From Tolypeutes matacus (lineage: Eukaryota > Chordata > Mammalia > Cingulata > Chlamyphoridae), in the NCBI GenBank assembly GCA_026826555.1, contig JAKSZT010038599.1, positions 3,498,785 through 3,562,784 on the forward strand: 64,000 nt of DNA, in the 5' to 3' direction. Below, in pieces: positions 1 to 10,812 of this stretch. The position numbers and the translations under genes are program-made. The notes under the pieces are model-generated. The model saw only the letters and a program-made list of their open reading frames with translations. It was not told the DNA's origin and made no database searches. Within the stretch, counting starts at the first letter, position 1. The number at the start of each line of letters is the position of its first letter.

Positions 1-359
1 TAAATCAGCACACACCACTCAGAACTGAGTGGGAGAGAGTGTGGTCTACAGTGTGAACTGTGGTCTATGGTTGGTGGCAAGTCTCCAGGATGTGTAAGTT
101 CATTTAGGGTGGTGGACCACACTGTGGGAGATGTTTGTGTGTGATGTGATGGGAGGTGTGGGAGGTGGGCAACATGGGAACCCCAGTGGGTTCCGAGTAA
201 TATTTTGGGTAATCTAAGCACCTCTTAAAATATATGTATATATATATATATAAACAACATTTTTGTAAGCAAATACACATATACGCATATATATTTATAT
301 ATCATTTTGCAAATGTTTGTATGTATTGTGTGAATTTTGATTTTTACCCATAATAATAA
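1..359. other. No recognised gene or element; short TA-rich microsatellite
   Basis: I see no coding or repeat family here. A (TA)n-type run lies at about 229-252, followed by more AT-rich, imperfect alternating sequence to about 305. The L1 similarity starts only near 360. Confidence 0.4.
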
Positions 360-1678
360 AAAAAAAAGTTAACTTAAAAAGGATCAAAGTCCTAAATATG
401 AGAGCCAAGACCATAAAACTCCTAGAAGAAAATGTAGGGAAGCATCTTCAAGATCTTTTGATAGGAAATGTTTTCTTAGAATTTACAAGCAACAAAATAA
501 AAAATAAATAAAGGAGACCTCCTCAAAATTCGCTGTTTTCTTCAAATAATTTTGTCATAAAAGTGAAAATATTACCTATTCAATGGGAGAAAATATTTGG
601 AAATAACATGCCCAATAGGGGTTCAATATCCAGAATATATAATGAAATCCTACAACTCAACAATAAAAAGCAAACAAGTTTTTAAAAAATGGGTAAAAGG
701 CTTAGGTATTTCTCCAAAGAGGATATACAAATGTGTATACAGCACATGAAAAGATGCTTAACATCACCAGCTATTAAGGAAATGCAAATCAAAACCACAA
801 TGAGAGATCATTTCATACCCACTAAAATGGCTATTATTAAAAAAACAACAACAGAAAATTACAAGTATTGGAGAGATTGTGGAGGAATAGAAGCACTTGT
901 TCAATGCTAGTGTGGTTGTAAAACCACAGCAGCTTCTGTGGATGACACTTTGTCAGTTCTTCAGGAAACTAAATGCAGAATTACTATATGACCTAGCAAT
1001 CTATCTACTACACATATATTCAGAAGAACTAAAAGCAGGGTCATGAACAGACATTTGCACAGTGATGTTCATAAAGGAATTATTCATAATTGCCAAAAAT
1101 GGAAACAACCCAGTGTCCCTTAATCAAGGAATGGATAAACAAAATGTGGTATATACATACAATTGAATTTTATTTAACTAAAGAAATGAAGTCTTGATGC
1201 ATGTGATAACGTGGATGAATTTTGAGGACATTATGCCTAGTGAAATAAGCCAGACACAAAAGGAAAAATATTGTATGATATCTATAAGACCTAATTATAA
1301 TAAGTATATCTGCAGAGTTAGAATCTAGAATATAGGTTACCAGGGATAGACTGAGTGTAGAGAATGGGAGGTGATGCTTAATTTGTGCAGAATTTCTATA
1401 TAAGTTGATTGTAAGGGACTGGAAATGGATAATGGTGATGTTAGTGTATTATTGTGAGTGTAATTAAGAGCACTGAATTATGTTTGTGATTATGGTGGAA
1501 AGGGCAAGTTTTAGATTGTGCATGTCATCAGAATGAAAGAAGATGAAACACAGGACTATTACACAGTGAACTCTTTTTTTGGATGATGGAATGGGGTTAA
1601 TAGTACAAGTATAAGAATGCTATTTCATGAATTATGTCAAATCTATGACACTATTACAAGGTGTTAATAATAGGGTGG
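360..1678 (+). mobile_element. L1 LINE, 3' part of ORF2 and 3' UTR (first segment)
   Basis: The sequence follows the end of an L1 ORF2. Recognisable stretches include 'ggatcaaagtcctaaatatgagagccaa', the 'ccaaagaggatatacaaatg' region, a 'ggaaatgcaaatcaaaaccac' motif near 778, and the 'ggaaacaacccagtgtccc' to 'gaaataagccagacacaaaagg' block (about 1100-1260). ORF2 is closed by stops and frameshifts; a 73-codon open remnant sits at 689-910. A 3' UTR follows and stops abruptly at 1678, where a MaLR element was inserted. The UTR resumes at 4416. The element is 5' truncated and dead. Confidence 0.85.
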
Positions 1679-2287
1679 TGTGGCAACTTGATATTATTTC
1701 TGAATTGCAAAAGAGAGATTATGTTTGTAAACTGGTTGGTTCCTTTGGGCATGATACCCTTTGATTGTATTAAATTCAAAGGTTATGTTTAGTTGATTAA
1801 ATTAAGATTAGGGCTTTGATTTGGCCACACCAGTAGGACTCTGAGTCCCTGGCCCCTTGGTGGCAGACAACCACACAGAAAACTACATGGTAGAGGAGAG
1901 AGCTGAGTTTTTAATGTTTTTAATGCTGGAGCCCTGGTGAGAGAGCCAAGCCATTCACCTGATAATTTACAGCTGGCCTTGTGGAGCTATCAAACCATCT
2001 GAGCCCAGAAAGAGATGAGCCCTGGGAAGAGAGATGAGCCTTATGCCAGCCTACAGCTGATATTGGAAGAAGCTGGGACCATGTGGCCTTAAGAGGAAGA
2101 GGAAGTCTGAACCTCACAGAGACCAGCCAGCTATCTTGTTCCAACATGTGGCAACAGATTTTGTTGAAGGAAGTAATTTATTTTTAAGGCCTTGTGACTG
2201 TAAGCTTCTACCCCAAATAAATACCCTCTATAAAAACAAAGAGATTTTGGGTACATTGCATTAGCACTGCTTTAGCTGACTAATACA
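1679..2287 (+). repeat. 5' LTR of the MaLR-type element
   Basis: About 609 bp, TG...CA ends. The polyadenylation signal AATAAA is in 'ccccaaataaataccctc' near 2213-2226, some 65 bp before the 3' end, which fits an LTR read on the plus strand. Compared by eye, it differs from the 3' LTR at many positions, so the insertion is not recent. Confidence 0.85.
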
Positions 2288-3813
2288 GAATTTGGTAAGA
2301 GAAGTGGGGTTGTACTTTTGAAAATATCAAAATGTTGGGATGGTTTTATAAAAGGATAAGGGGTACTTTTTAGAGGGATTGTGAAATGTTTGCTGGAAAA
2401 GGCCTAGATTACTTTGAAGAGACTGTTGGTAGGAATATGGACACTAAAGGGACTTTTTATGAGACCTTAGAAGTAAATGATGATACTATTATTGGAAACT
2501 GGAAAACAGGTGATCCATGTTTTAAAGTTGCAGAGAACTTAGCAAGATTAACTTCTGATGTTTTCTGAAAGGCAGAATTTGAAAATGATGAGGCTGGGCA
2601 TTTAGCTGGAGAACTTTCCAAAGTAAACTTGGAGAATGTGGTTTGACTTCTCCTTGCAGCTTATAGTAAAATGCTAGATGAAAGATCACCTGAGAATTGA
2701 ATTGTTGGGCATAATGAAACCAGAAACTGATTTTGAAAATTCCAAGCCTCTGGAAATCAAGCCCCAAGATGATTGTGCTCCATTTGAGGACTTAACTAAA
2801 CTTGGCACTTGTAAGTCAGGATTTAAAATGCAGTTCTCTAGGAAAGACTTGTGGAAAGTCTTACTGTATGATGGCTTGGATCACTGCTTCCTGCATGCTA
2901 AACCAACAAGCTTGTTGTGAGAGTTGTATGATCAAAACCAATGTCAGCTTGCACTAAAAGGGACATGGAAGGAAAAAATGGTAGGGGAAACAGCTCAAAG
3001 AGGATCTATGGAAGTTGAGATCTGGAATTAAGACATTTCCCTGGGCCAAGACAGGAATCCCACCCATGTGTACAGAGAAGGTGAGTTTGCCCTGGCATTT
3101 GAATAGGGTGGATGTTCCAGTATGATGTTCAGGGAGAGTTTTGCTGTCCCAGGCTAGTGAGAAGGTGGATCCCATTCCCCAAGGGTTTGGGAGAGTAAGG
3201 TCGACACCCTATAGGTCTGAGAAGGATGGTTCTGACCCCATAGATTAGGGAAGGCCAGTCACCAACTCATTGGTCTGAGAAGGTTGGGTCTGTAGGCCAG
3301 ATATTAGGGAGAATGTTAACCCCCCTCACTAAGGGGGTTGAGACTGTCCCAAAGATTGAGTAAAGTGTGGTCATCACTCCAATGTTCTTGGAGAGTGAGG
3401 TGAATCTCAGTTGCCACCCAGATGCTTGATGAGCTTGGAACCAAGAAAGTGCCCATTGGGCAAGCCCACGAAGCCCCAGGGAAAAGAAACCACCATCTGA
3501 ATGACTCTCAGACTTTGCAATCTAATGAAGTATGCCCTTCAGGTTGTGGAACCCTAGGGGACCCATGACTCATGTTTTCTTCCCAAATTCTCCTTATGGC
3601 AATGCCAATATTTATCCTTTGTCTGCCCATTTGTATATTGGAAACAGATAAATTGTTTTATAAGTTTCAGAGTTCTACAGCCAGATGGGTCTTTGCCCCA
3701 AGACAAACTGTATTTCTATAAACTGGTTGTGATGTGATTTTATACTTAGCATTTTTATAGATTTAAAGTTTTTTGGAATATTGTAATATCTTTTTGGATT
3801 TCAGAGGGTGGAA
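2288..3813 (+). other. Non-coding internal region of the MaLR-type element
   Basis: It resembles the internal sequence of primate MaLR elements in general plan: primer-site-like start, a degraded gag-like stretch with 'ggaaactggaaaacaggtgat', and a purine tract at the end. Open frames of 60-80 codons (for example 2386-2568 and 2678-2920) are short and broken, and I do not treat them as genes. Several copies of 'aggtctgagaaggntgg'-like text between 3180 and 3300 make a loose internal repeat. The final 0.5 kb reappears inverted at 44454-44962. Confidence 0.7.
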
Positions 3814-4410
3814 TGTGGCAAATTGATATTATTTATGAATTCCAAAAAGAGAGATTGTTTGTAAACTGGTCTGTTCCTCTGGGTGTGATACCTTTTGATT
3901 ATATTAAATTCAAAGGTTATGTTTATGTGATTAAATTAGGATTAGGGCTTTGATTCAGCCAAGTCAGTAGGACATTGAGCTTGTCCTTGGGGGGTGGACA
4001 CTCAGACAGAAAATGACATGTCAGAGAAGAGAGCCGAGTTTTTGATGCTGGAGCCTCAGGGAAAGAGCCAAGCCATTCACCTGAGAGTTCACAGTTGGCC
4101 TTGTGGAGAGAGCAGAGCAGCTGAATCCAGAGAGAGACGAGCCCTAGGAGGAGAGACGAGCCTTATGCCAGCCTACAGCTGAGATAGGAAGAAGCTGGGA
4201 CCATTGAGCCTTAAGAAGAAGAGGAAGACTGAACCCTTGCAAAGACCAGTAGCCATTTTGCTCTAACACGTGGCAACAGACATTGGTGAGGGAAGTAACT
4301 TACTCTTTATGGCCTTGTGACTGTAAGCTTCTACCCCAAATAAATATGTTTTATAAAAACCAACAGATTTCTGATACTTTTCATCAGCACTCCTTTGGCT
4401 GACTAATACA
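3814..4410 (+). repeat. 3' LTR of the MaLR-type element
   Basis: About 597 bp with TGTGGCA start, 'ccccaaataaatatg' polyadenylation region and a GACTAATACA end. Same family as the LTRs at 16789, 33012, 44963 and 62482. Confidence 0.85.
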
Positions 4411-4415
4411 GTTGG

Positions 4416-4617
4416 TATGAGAAAAAAATACACCTAACCCAAACTATGGACTATAGTTAACAATAATATTTTAATATTATTTCAACATTTGTAACAAACA
4501 TACCACATTAAATATCAACAATAGGGGTGTTTATGGGAATGTTGTATATTTACATGGCATTTCTGTAAACTTACAACTTCCCTGATTAAAAAACTAACAA
4601 TAATTAAAAAAAAAAAA
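4416..4617 (+). mobile_element. L1 3' UTR, second segment, with A tail
   Basis: Resumes the L1 3' UTR cut at 1678: 'caaactatggactatag', then 'cattaaatatcaacaatagggg' and 'acaacttccctgattaaa', ending in A-rich tail at about 4600-4617. Removing 1679-4415 gives a continuous L1 3' UTR. Confidence 0.8.
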
Positions 4618-4624
4618 TAGTTAT

Positions 4625-4925
4625 GTTAAGTTAAAGAAATCAGACACAAAGAACTAAATACTGTATGAATCCATTTATATGAAATGTAAATATAAATAAA
4701 TCTATAGATATAGAACTATATTAGTGGTTATGCAGGGCTGCAGAAGGATAGAGGGATTGAGAGATGATTGCTAAAGGGTATGGATTTTTTTAGAAATGAA
4801 AATGTTATAAAATTGATAGTAGTGATGAATGAACAACACTGTGATTATAGTGAACTGTTGATTGTACTCTTTGGATGAATTGTGTGGTATGTGAATGAAT
4901 ATATCTCAACAAAACACTTTTATAA
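4625..4925 (+). mobile_element. Older L1 3'-end fragment (L1MA/L1MB-like)
   Basis: Reads like the 3' terminal part of a mammalian L1: 'aatccatttatatgaaatgt', 'agtggttatgcagggctg', 'tgaaaatgttataaaattg', and a 'gtatgtgaatgaatatatctcaac' ending. It directly follows the tail of the previous L1. Confidence 0.65.
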
Positions 4926-5784
4926 CAAACCCTAAAAACAAAATTGTGCTTTTCTTGGAAAAATAAATGCTGTAGAAATTCCCATTTCTACCTAGGCAAA
5001 ACTAGCTGATATCAAACTAACCAATTTGAAAATGTTTATACACTTTGGAGAAATAGAAAAATGCAATGTATGAAGGTTCTGAAAAGCACTATATGTGTAT
5101 ATGAACTTACTTAAGACTTGAGATACATTGTTTGTATGTATGTAAATGTGCTTTAAATGAAGAAACTTATCATATGATTCAAGATATTTGTTTTCTTTGA
5201 ATTTTCATTTTATATCATCTGCCCTCATTCTTTTCTATCCTTTATGTCTATGATCTTCTTGAAATGGTCTATCTTATATATATTCTTGCTTCTTTCTTTA
5301 ATATATTGTATATTATTTGGAAACACTCTATTAAAAATTCCAGATAACTTGAAACAATGTGACTTTTTCTTCTTCCAAAGGTCTTTCATGCAGTAAATCA
5401 ATGAGTATTGCCATTTTTATCTTCTAAATATTTTCACTATTACATTTTCATTTTCTTTTTCTTATCCCTAAATCTACTTATGTTAAGCAACATCTAATCT
5501 CTCCTTTAAAATTGTAAATAGTCTACTATCTGGCTACTTATATGACCATTTAGAAATATGTTTGAAATTTCCACTTCTGGAGTAATATGTACCAAATTTA
5601 CCATCTTTTGCCATTAACTATACAAAAAGTAAATTAGATGGGTAATCTCTTTATAGACATTGAACAAAGGAATATAAATATTATAATTGTTAAGGATCCT
5701 TAGTAAAAGACAAACACACAAATAGAGTTTGACAGTTATCCATGAAATTTTAAAAATAAAGAAACAGTAAAGTAGGGTCTGGTC
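4926..5784. other. AT-rich stretch, nothing firmly recognised
   Basis: No open frame or clear repeat. Around 5330-5560 there is weak similarity to the L2 3' region (an 'atctctcctttaaaattgtaaatagtc' stretch), too diverged to call. Confidence 0.3.
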
Positions 5785-6220
5785 TGTGGTATGTTTATGG
5801 TTTGAAGGTGTATGTTCCCCATTAAACCTAGTCCATTCCTGTGGTTATTAATCAATTGTAAGCAGGACCTTTTGTTGAGGTTATTCCTGTTAAGGTGTGG
5901 CCAACCTCAATCAGGATAGGTCATAATCATATTACTAGAGTCATTTAAAAGCAGAATGAATTCAGAGACAGAAAGAGAGAGAGAGAAAAAAAACTATGGA
6001 AAAAGAAGCTGAAATTCAATGGAAACTGGAAGAGAAGGGAGAGATCAGCAGACACTGCTGTGTGCCTTGACACATGACTAAGGACAAAAGATCACCAGCA
6101 GCCATCCCCAGAATATAAGTCTTTGGGAAGAATGCATCACCTTGATCATGCCTTGACTAGGACTTGTTCCTAGACTCAAACTATGAGCAAATAAATTTCC
6201 ATTGTTTTCTAATCTATAGA
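5785..6220 (+). mobile_element. Xenarthran MaLR-like solo LTR (second family), plus strand
   Basis: Starts TGTGGTATGTTTATGG and contains 'ggaccttttgttgaggtt', 'aaggtgtggccaacctc', 'tttaaaagcagaatgaattc' and an AATAAA in 'gagcaaataaatttcc' near 6186-6200. The last tens of bases of the expected LTR are missing or highly diverged, so the 3' boundary is approximate. The same family lies in the opposite orientation at 6740-7193. Confidence 0.7.
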
Positions 6221-6710
6221 TGCACAACACAATATTCTGCAAAGCCTAGTAGAGAGGATCTATTGGTGTGCTATGAGTTGAACAGAGATTTTGGAGATTG
6301 TACAAAAAAGAAATTTTGGAGATTTAACAAGCCAGAGGGGAGATGCTGACACCCCAGGAACATCATGTCTTATGAGTAGGACTACTCTAACCTTCTAGTA
6401 AGGGCTACTCTATAGTCACCTGTCTAAAGTGTAAAAATAATATTAGACAATATGAAGGTAATCAACCAACATATTAACTGATTATCAACAAACTTAACAG
6501 TATTGAAAGATTGAAAAAATAACCCAGAAATTTGGCAGTGTAGCAGCCATAATTTTTTAGCACAAAATAAAGAATTAAAGATATGTGAAGGAGGGAGAAA
6601 TGGCATTTAATTATAGAGAGAACAGTTAATAGCAATAGGCACAGTGATGGCAAAAATAATGGAATTGTCAAAGACTTTCAAAGAGCTAGTCCTAATATTG
6701 TCAAAGATTT
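6221..6710. other. Unrecognised spacer between inverted LTRs
   Basis: AT-rich sequence with no recognised repeat. Open frames at 6164-6349, 6424-6606 and 6474-6671 look random. Confidence 0.3.
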
Positions 6711-7480
6711 CGTGGTAGGCAGAATTTTAAGATGGCTTCTGTTTTAGTTTCCTAGGCTGCTCAAGCAAATACTATGAAATAGTTCAGGTTAAACAATAGG
6801 AATACATTTGCTTATGGTTTGAGGTTGGGGGAAAAAGTCCAGGACAAGGCATCATCAAGGCAATGCTTTCTTCCCAAATACTGTGGCATTCTGGGACTGG
6901 CTGCTGGTGATTCTTGGTTTTTAGCTTCTCACATTACAATGCACAAGGTAGCCTCTCCTGATCTTTCTCTTCTTACCTGGTTTCACCTTCGTGCTTCCTG
7001 TGGCTTTCTCTCTCTCTCTCTCTGAATCTCATTCTCCTGATAAAGGACTCCATTAATATGATTAAAATCTATACTTTTTGGGCTAGGCTGCACCTTAGCT
7101 GAAGTATTCTCCTCAAAATTTCTTACTTACAATGGGAATGGATTAAATTTAAGAACATGTTTTTCTAGAGTATATAAAATTTCAAGCCACCAAGACCCCA
7201 AGGGTCCTACCTCCTTGGTGCAAATGTCCTATGTAATACTCTTCCCTTGAATGTGAGTGGGACCTGTAAATATGATGGCTGTCACACCCCCATGATTAGG
7301 TTATGTTATATGGCAAAGGTAAAGAGATTCACAGATGTAATTAAGGTAACTAACTTTGACCTAATCAAAAGAAAGATTATTTGGGGTGGCTCTGACAGAG
7401 TACAAGAGTTTAAAGTGATAAAAGCTATGACTTCACATAAGAAAAAAAAAAAAGCAAGCCAGAAGACAATGGAATGAGAA
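6711..7480 (+). mobile_element. MLT1-like LTR split by a younger LTR
   Basis: The head 'gtggtaggcagaattttaagatgg' (6711-6735) is the start I remember for MLT1-type LTRs. It continues at 7194 with 'cctatgtaatactcttccc', 'gattaggttatgttatatggcaaagg' and 'cagatgtaattaaggta'. The piece between (6740-7193) is a different LTR on the minus strand. The 3' end beyond 7480 is lost. Confidence 0.6.
6740..7193 (-). mobile_element. Xenarthran MaLR-like solo LTR (second family), minus strand
   Basis: On the plus strand it begins TGTTTTAGTTTCCTAGGCTGC and runs through 'aggcatcatcaaggcaatgctttcttcccaaa' and a short CT repeat ('ctctctctctctctctg') to 'ttcaagccaccaa'. Reverse-complemented it matches the element at 5785. 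It sits inside an MLT1-like LTR, so it is younger than that one. Confidence 0.75.
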
Positions 7481-7869
7481 AAAAATCTTCAGAAATAAAG
7501 TAAATTAAGAACATGTTTCATTAAAGAGAAACTGGGAGAATTCCTCACCAGCAGAACTTTATGACAGGAAAAGTTAAGGAAAGTTCTTTATTTAGACTAT
7601 AGGGTAAAGATATAGATGGAACTGAGAACCACATAAAATATTGCAGAACACTAATAATGGCAAATATATTGGCAATATAAGTTTTACTCATTTATTAATT
7701 AAAAAAACCAATAAATTGTTTAAAGTCTAAATCACAATCCATTGTGGGCTTTATAACCTATTATATAACAATATGAAAATAATAGCACAAAGGAGAGAAG
7801 GAGGTAAGTGGAATTATCCTGTTTTAAGTGATTAATTTATAATTGAAATAGTTTTTTTGTTTTTTTTTT
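7481..7869. other. Unrecognised AT-rich stretch
   Basis: No gene or repeat identified. It ends in a T run at about 7852-7874 that may be a microsatellite or the border of the next LTR. Confidence 0.3.
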
Positions 7870-7874
7870 TTTTG

Positions 7875-8308
7875 GTTGAGCTATGTAATGCAGAAAAGGC
7901 CAATTCTTAATTTTAATCTGCATTCCTGGGAGTATGCACCCATTTGTAAATTGGATCTATTGAAGATTTTATTATTTGTTAAGATGTAGTCAAATTGAGT
8001 CAGGGTATGTTTTAGTTCACATGATTGGAGGCCTATAAAGAGAGGGGATTTAAACATAATCAGTCACTGGAAGCTAGAATCCAGTAGAAGCCAGAAGTCA
8101 GAGAAAGACACAGGAGAAGACAAAGGACATTGCCATGTGATGGAGAGCTGTCATCATCAGAATGCAACCAACTCTGGAGAAAATACGGTCTTGCTAACCT
8201 CTTGATTTTGAACTTCTAGACTCCAAATGGTGAGCCGATAAATTCTTGTTGTTTAAGCCAACCAATTGTGTGGTATTTGTCATCGCAAAGCTGGCAAATT
8301 AAGACATA
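7875..8308 (+). mobile_element. Older MaLR-like LTR
   Basis: Resembles the family at 5785 but is more diverged: 'tgcattcctgggagt', 'ttgttaagatgtag', 'gacaaaggacattgccatgtgatgg', 'gagccgataaattc' (polyadenylation region), and 'tgtggtatttgtcatcgc' near the end. Boundaries are approximate. Confidence 0.55.
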
Positions 8309-8319
8309 ATATTAAAAAC

Positions 8320-8740
8320 ATATGGTGAGAAGTTAATAATACATATTGTAGTCCTTAGAGCAACCCGTAAGAAACTAAATACAAGAGGTATAGCTAAAAA
8401 ATCAATAAAGAAGGGAAATTAAAAATCTGTAAGAAATTGATTTATCCAGAAGAAAGGAAAAATGGAAAAAGAACATATGGGAAAATTGAATACAAATAGA
8501 AAAAAGATAGTTTTAAAACCAGGAATACTATTTTTACATTAAGTGTATATTTGTTAAGTTAAATACATTATATGGAAAAGGACAGGAAAAAATACACCAC
8601 ATGAACAATAGTAAGAAAGCTAGAATGGCTGTATTAATATGTGATATCACAGACTTCAAGAAAGGGCTGTAACTACAGAAGAGGAGATAAATACTATAAT
8701 GATGAAAGGATCATTTCAGAGGAAAACATATGCAGCCTAA
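8320..8740 (+). mobile_element. Possible ancient L1 ORF2 fragment
   Basis: The stretch 'aagctagaatggctgtattaatatgtgatatcacagacttcaag' near 8618-8660 resembles the L1 endonuclease-domain coding region of old L1M elements. No frame is open. A short GT run follows at about 8753-8767. Confidence 0.35.
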
Positions 8741-8767
8741 ATGTTTAAAGATTGTGTGTGTGTGTGT

Positions 8768-9764
8768 TTTTTTAAATAGCAACATTTCTTTTCCTGCATA
8801 ACAAGTCTCAGGGAGTTAATAAATCAGAGAAACTAATTGGTCTTTTTAAAAATGTGAATTAGGCACAAATCACTCTTCTCAAACATTAGGATTCATGCAC
8901 AGCTATAAGTGCTACATTATCATATTACCTAGGTGTATTTCTTTTGCTGGTGATTTGATATAAAACTAATCATTAGCTTACATTGTTTAGATATCTATTA
9001 TGTATAAACTACAAAACTAAATCTGTCTCAAGGAAATATGTAAATTGACAAACCTTTGCTATTCTATTAACTGAAAGTAACAAGCTAAGATAATGAAATC
9101 CTTGTTTCAGCTAGCTGCATTCCCTGGGTAAATTCATTATCAACTCAAAATTAAGGATCCAGTTCATCTCTAGAACTAGCTCCAATGAATGAAATGGTCT
9201 ATGGACATGATAAATTTATAATACAGTTACTATTCAGTTATTTTTCCATGTCTATATCTATATCTATTTAGAAATGTGTAAGCCTAAATACTGAAAATGT
9301 ATAGCAAAAAGAGTTAACCTGGTAGGCTACATATGTAGGTTTTAAATAGAATACCAAAATTCAAAGTGAAGTCCTTAAGATCTTTCTAATTGAAAACAGT
9401 GGTCGCTCTGCTGAAGTTGTCTAAATTGATCAATTCAACCACCTCTTGAATGTCAGGCTCTCAAAAGAGTTAGTCTTGCATTGGGTGAGACAGCCTGAGA
9501 GACCGTTCCAGAAGTGAGATTGTATTTCTAGCAGAGGCAATGTTGTCCTCTCAGGGATGGGGGTGATTAGTTCAATTAAAGGAGGGGCTCAGTTGTCAAG
9601 ATGGATAAATTAAGTAGAATGAGACCTAATTGAATGATGGACCAGGATTATTGACTTAAAGTGAAAGGAAAAAACTCCAAACTGTGGTGTATTTCTATTT
9701 GTATAAAATGCTCCACAGAGACTAGGAGATGTCTAGATGTAGAAAGGTTTACAATTTTCTAGCT
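8768..9764. other. No recognised feature
   Basis: Unique-looking AT-rich DNA. A short 'tatctatatc' repeat lies near 9250-9270. No open frame over 60 codons. Confidence 0.3.
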
Positions 9765-9890
9765 GTAAGCTATTGTCAAAATCCTGTGGTGATTCATCTC
9801 ATTTTACACTTGAGAACTCTGAGCACCTAAGCAACAGGCTGACTTAGGGTCAAAATTCCAATATCCTGTCTCCTAGTTCTGAATTTCATT
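9765..9890 (-). mobile_element. MIR SINE fragment
   Basis: 'tctcattttacacttgagaactctgagcac' and '...cttagggtcaaaattcc' follow the minus-strand MIR core (a 'cattttacagatgaggaaactgag'-type block, then the 'aaggtcacacagc' region). Heavily diverged. Confidence 0.5.
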
Positions 9891-10341
9891 GACAATTAGG
9901 ATCTCACTTGTAAGTTTTAAAGTATTATACAAATGTTAAGTGTTAATAGCAGCTAGGTTGGAGTACTTGCCATTTTTTAAAGTCATACCGTATTAGTTAT
10001 TGAATAGGGCTTTTCTGTAACTCCAGCCTCAATTAGCTATTCCATGATGATATTCTTTGCCTTTCTTAATCTGGTAAAATTTCTCACATTTCCATGCACT
10101 TTAAATTTCAGCAGACCTTTATGAAATCAAAACAACAACAAAAATTCATAGTATGAAGAAACAGCGGAAATAGATCATTTGTGATCTTATCTATCAAAAA
10201 ATAAATAAATTCTCTGTTTCTATGAAGATGTTTGGGCTAGTATTGTACTGGAACTGGGGCAAAGGAGAATATCTGACAACAATATACAATGTCTGTCTCT
10301 TGGGGACGAAAGAGTTTTTAAATAGAAGGTCATTAAATTAT
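9891..10341. other. No recognised feature
   Basis: Unremarkable AT-rich DNA between a MIR and an LTR. No gene or repeat seen. Confidence 0.3.
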
Positions 10342-10812
10342 TGTGATGGTTAAATTCAGGAGTCAACATGGCTAGGTTATGGTGTCCAGTTGTTTCATCA
10401 AGCAAGTACTATCCTGATTGTTATGTTACTGTGAGGATATTTCATGGATTTAAATCATCAGTTGATTGTCCATCTATGGCTGATTACATCTACAATCAAC
10501 ACAGGTGATTCCCTTCAGCAATGAGAGAAGTCTCATGCAATCAGTTGTAGGTCTTAAAGGGGGAACCGATGATTTTAGCAGTCAAAGAATTTCCATCTCT
10601 ACTTCTGCCAGCCAGCTTCTCCTGGAGAATGCATCAAAAACCTTCACTGGAGTTCTCAGCTTGTGGCCTCCTCTGTGAAATTTGGACTTGCCAATCTCCA
10701 CAGTCATGTGACCCAATTCTTATAATAATAAATAAATAATAAATCTTATTTTTTACATATATATAAATATATGTGCCCTGTTGGTTCTGTTTCCCTGGAG
10801 AACTATAATACA
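10342..10812 (+). mobile_element. MLT2-like (ERVL) solo LTR
   Basis: Starts TGTGATGGTTAAATTC and runs through 'gtcaacatggctaggttatggtg', 'gcaatcagttgtaggtctt', 'aaatttggacttgcca', an AATAAA cluster at 10726-10745, a TATA-type microsatellite, and 'ctgttggttctgtttccctggagaac'. It ends TATAATACA, close to the usual CTAATACA. The whole LTR length (471 bp) appears present. Confidence 0.8.

Larger units (their letters stand above)
1679..4410 (+). mobile_element. Two-LTR MaLR/ERVL-type non-autonomous retrotransposon
   Basis: Two direct LTRs (1679-2287 and 3814-4410) flank about 1.5 kb of internal sequence. Both begin TGTGGCA and end GACTAATACA, the ending I remember for MaLR LTRs. Internal DNA just after the 5' LTR reads 'ttggtaagagaagtgggg', which resembles the tRNA-Leu primer site of ERVL/MaLR elements. 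A purine-rich tract ('agagggtggaa') precedes the 3' LTR. No gag, pol or env frame is visible, as expected for MaLR. The 5-bp flanks GGTGG (1674-1678) and GTTGG (4411-4415) look like a target duplication with one change. The target was an L1 3' UTR. Confidence 0.85.

Noticed and set aside
1679..4410. Possibility that the two-LTR element encodes a retroviral protein
   Set aside because: The internal region is too short (1.5 kb) and its frames are under 85 codons and broken; it fits a non-coding MaLR-type element.
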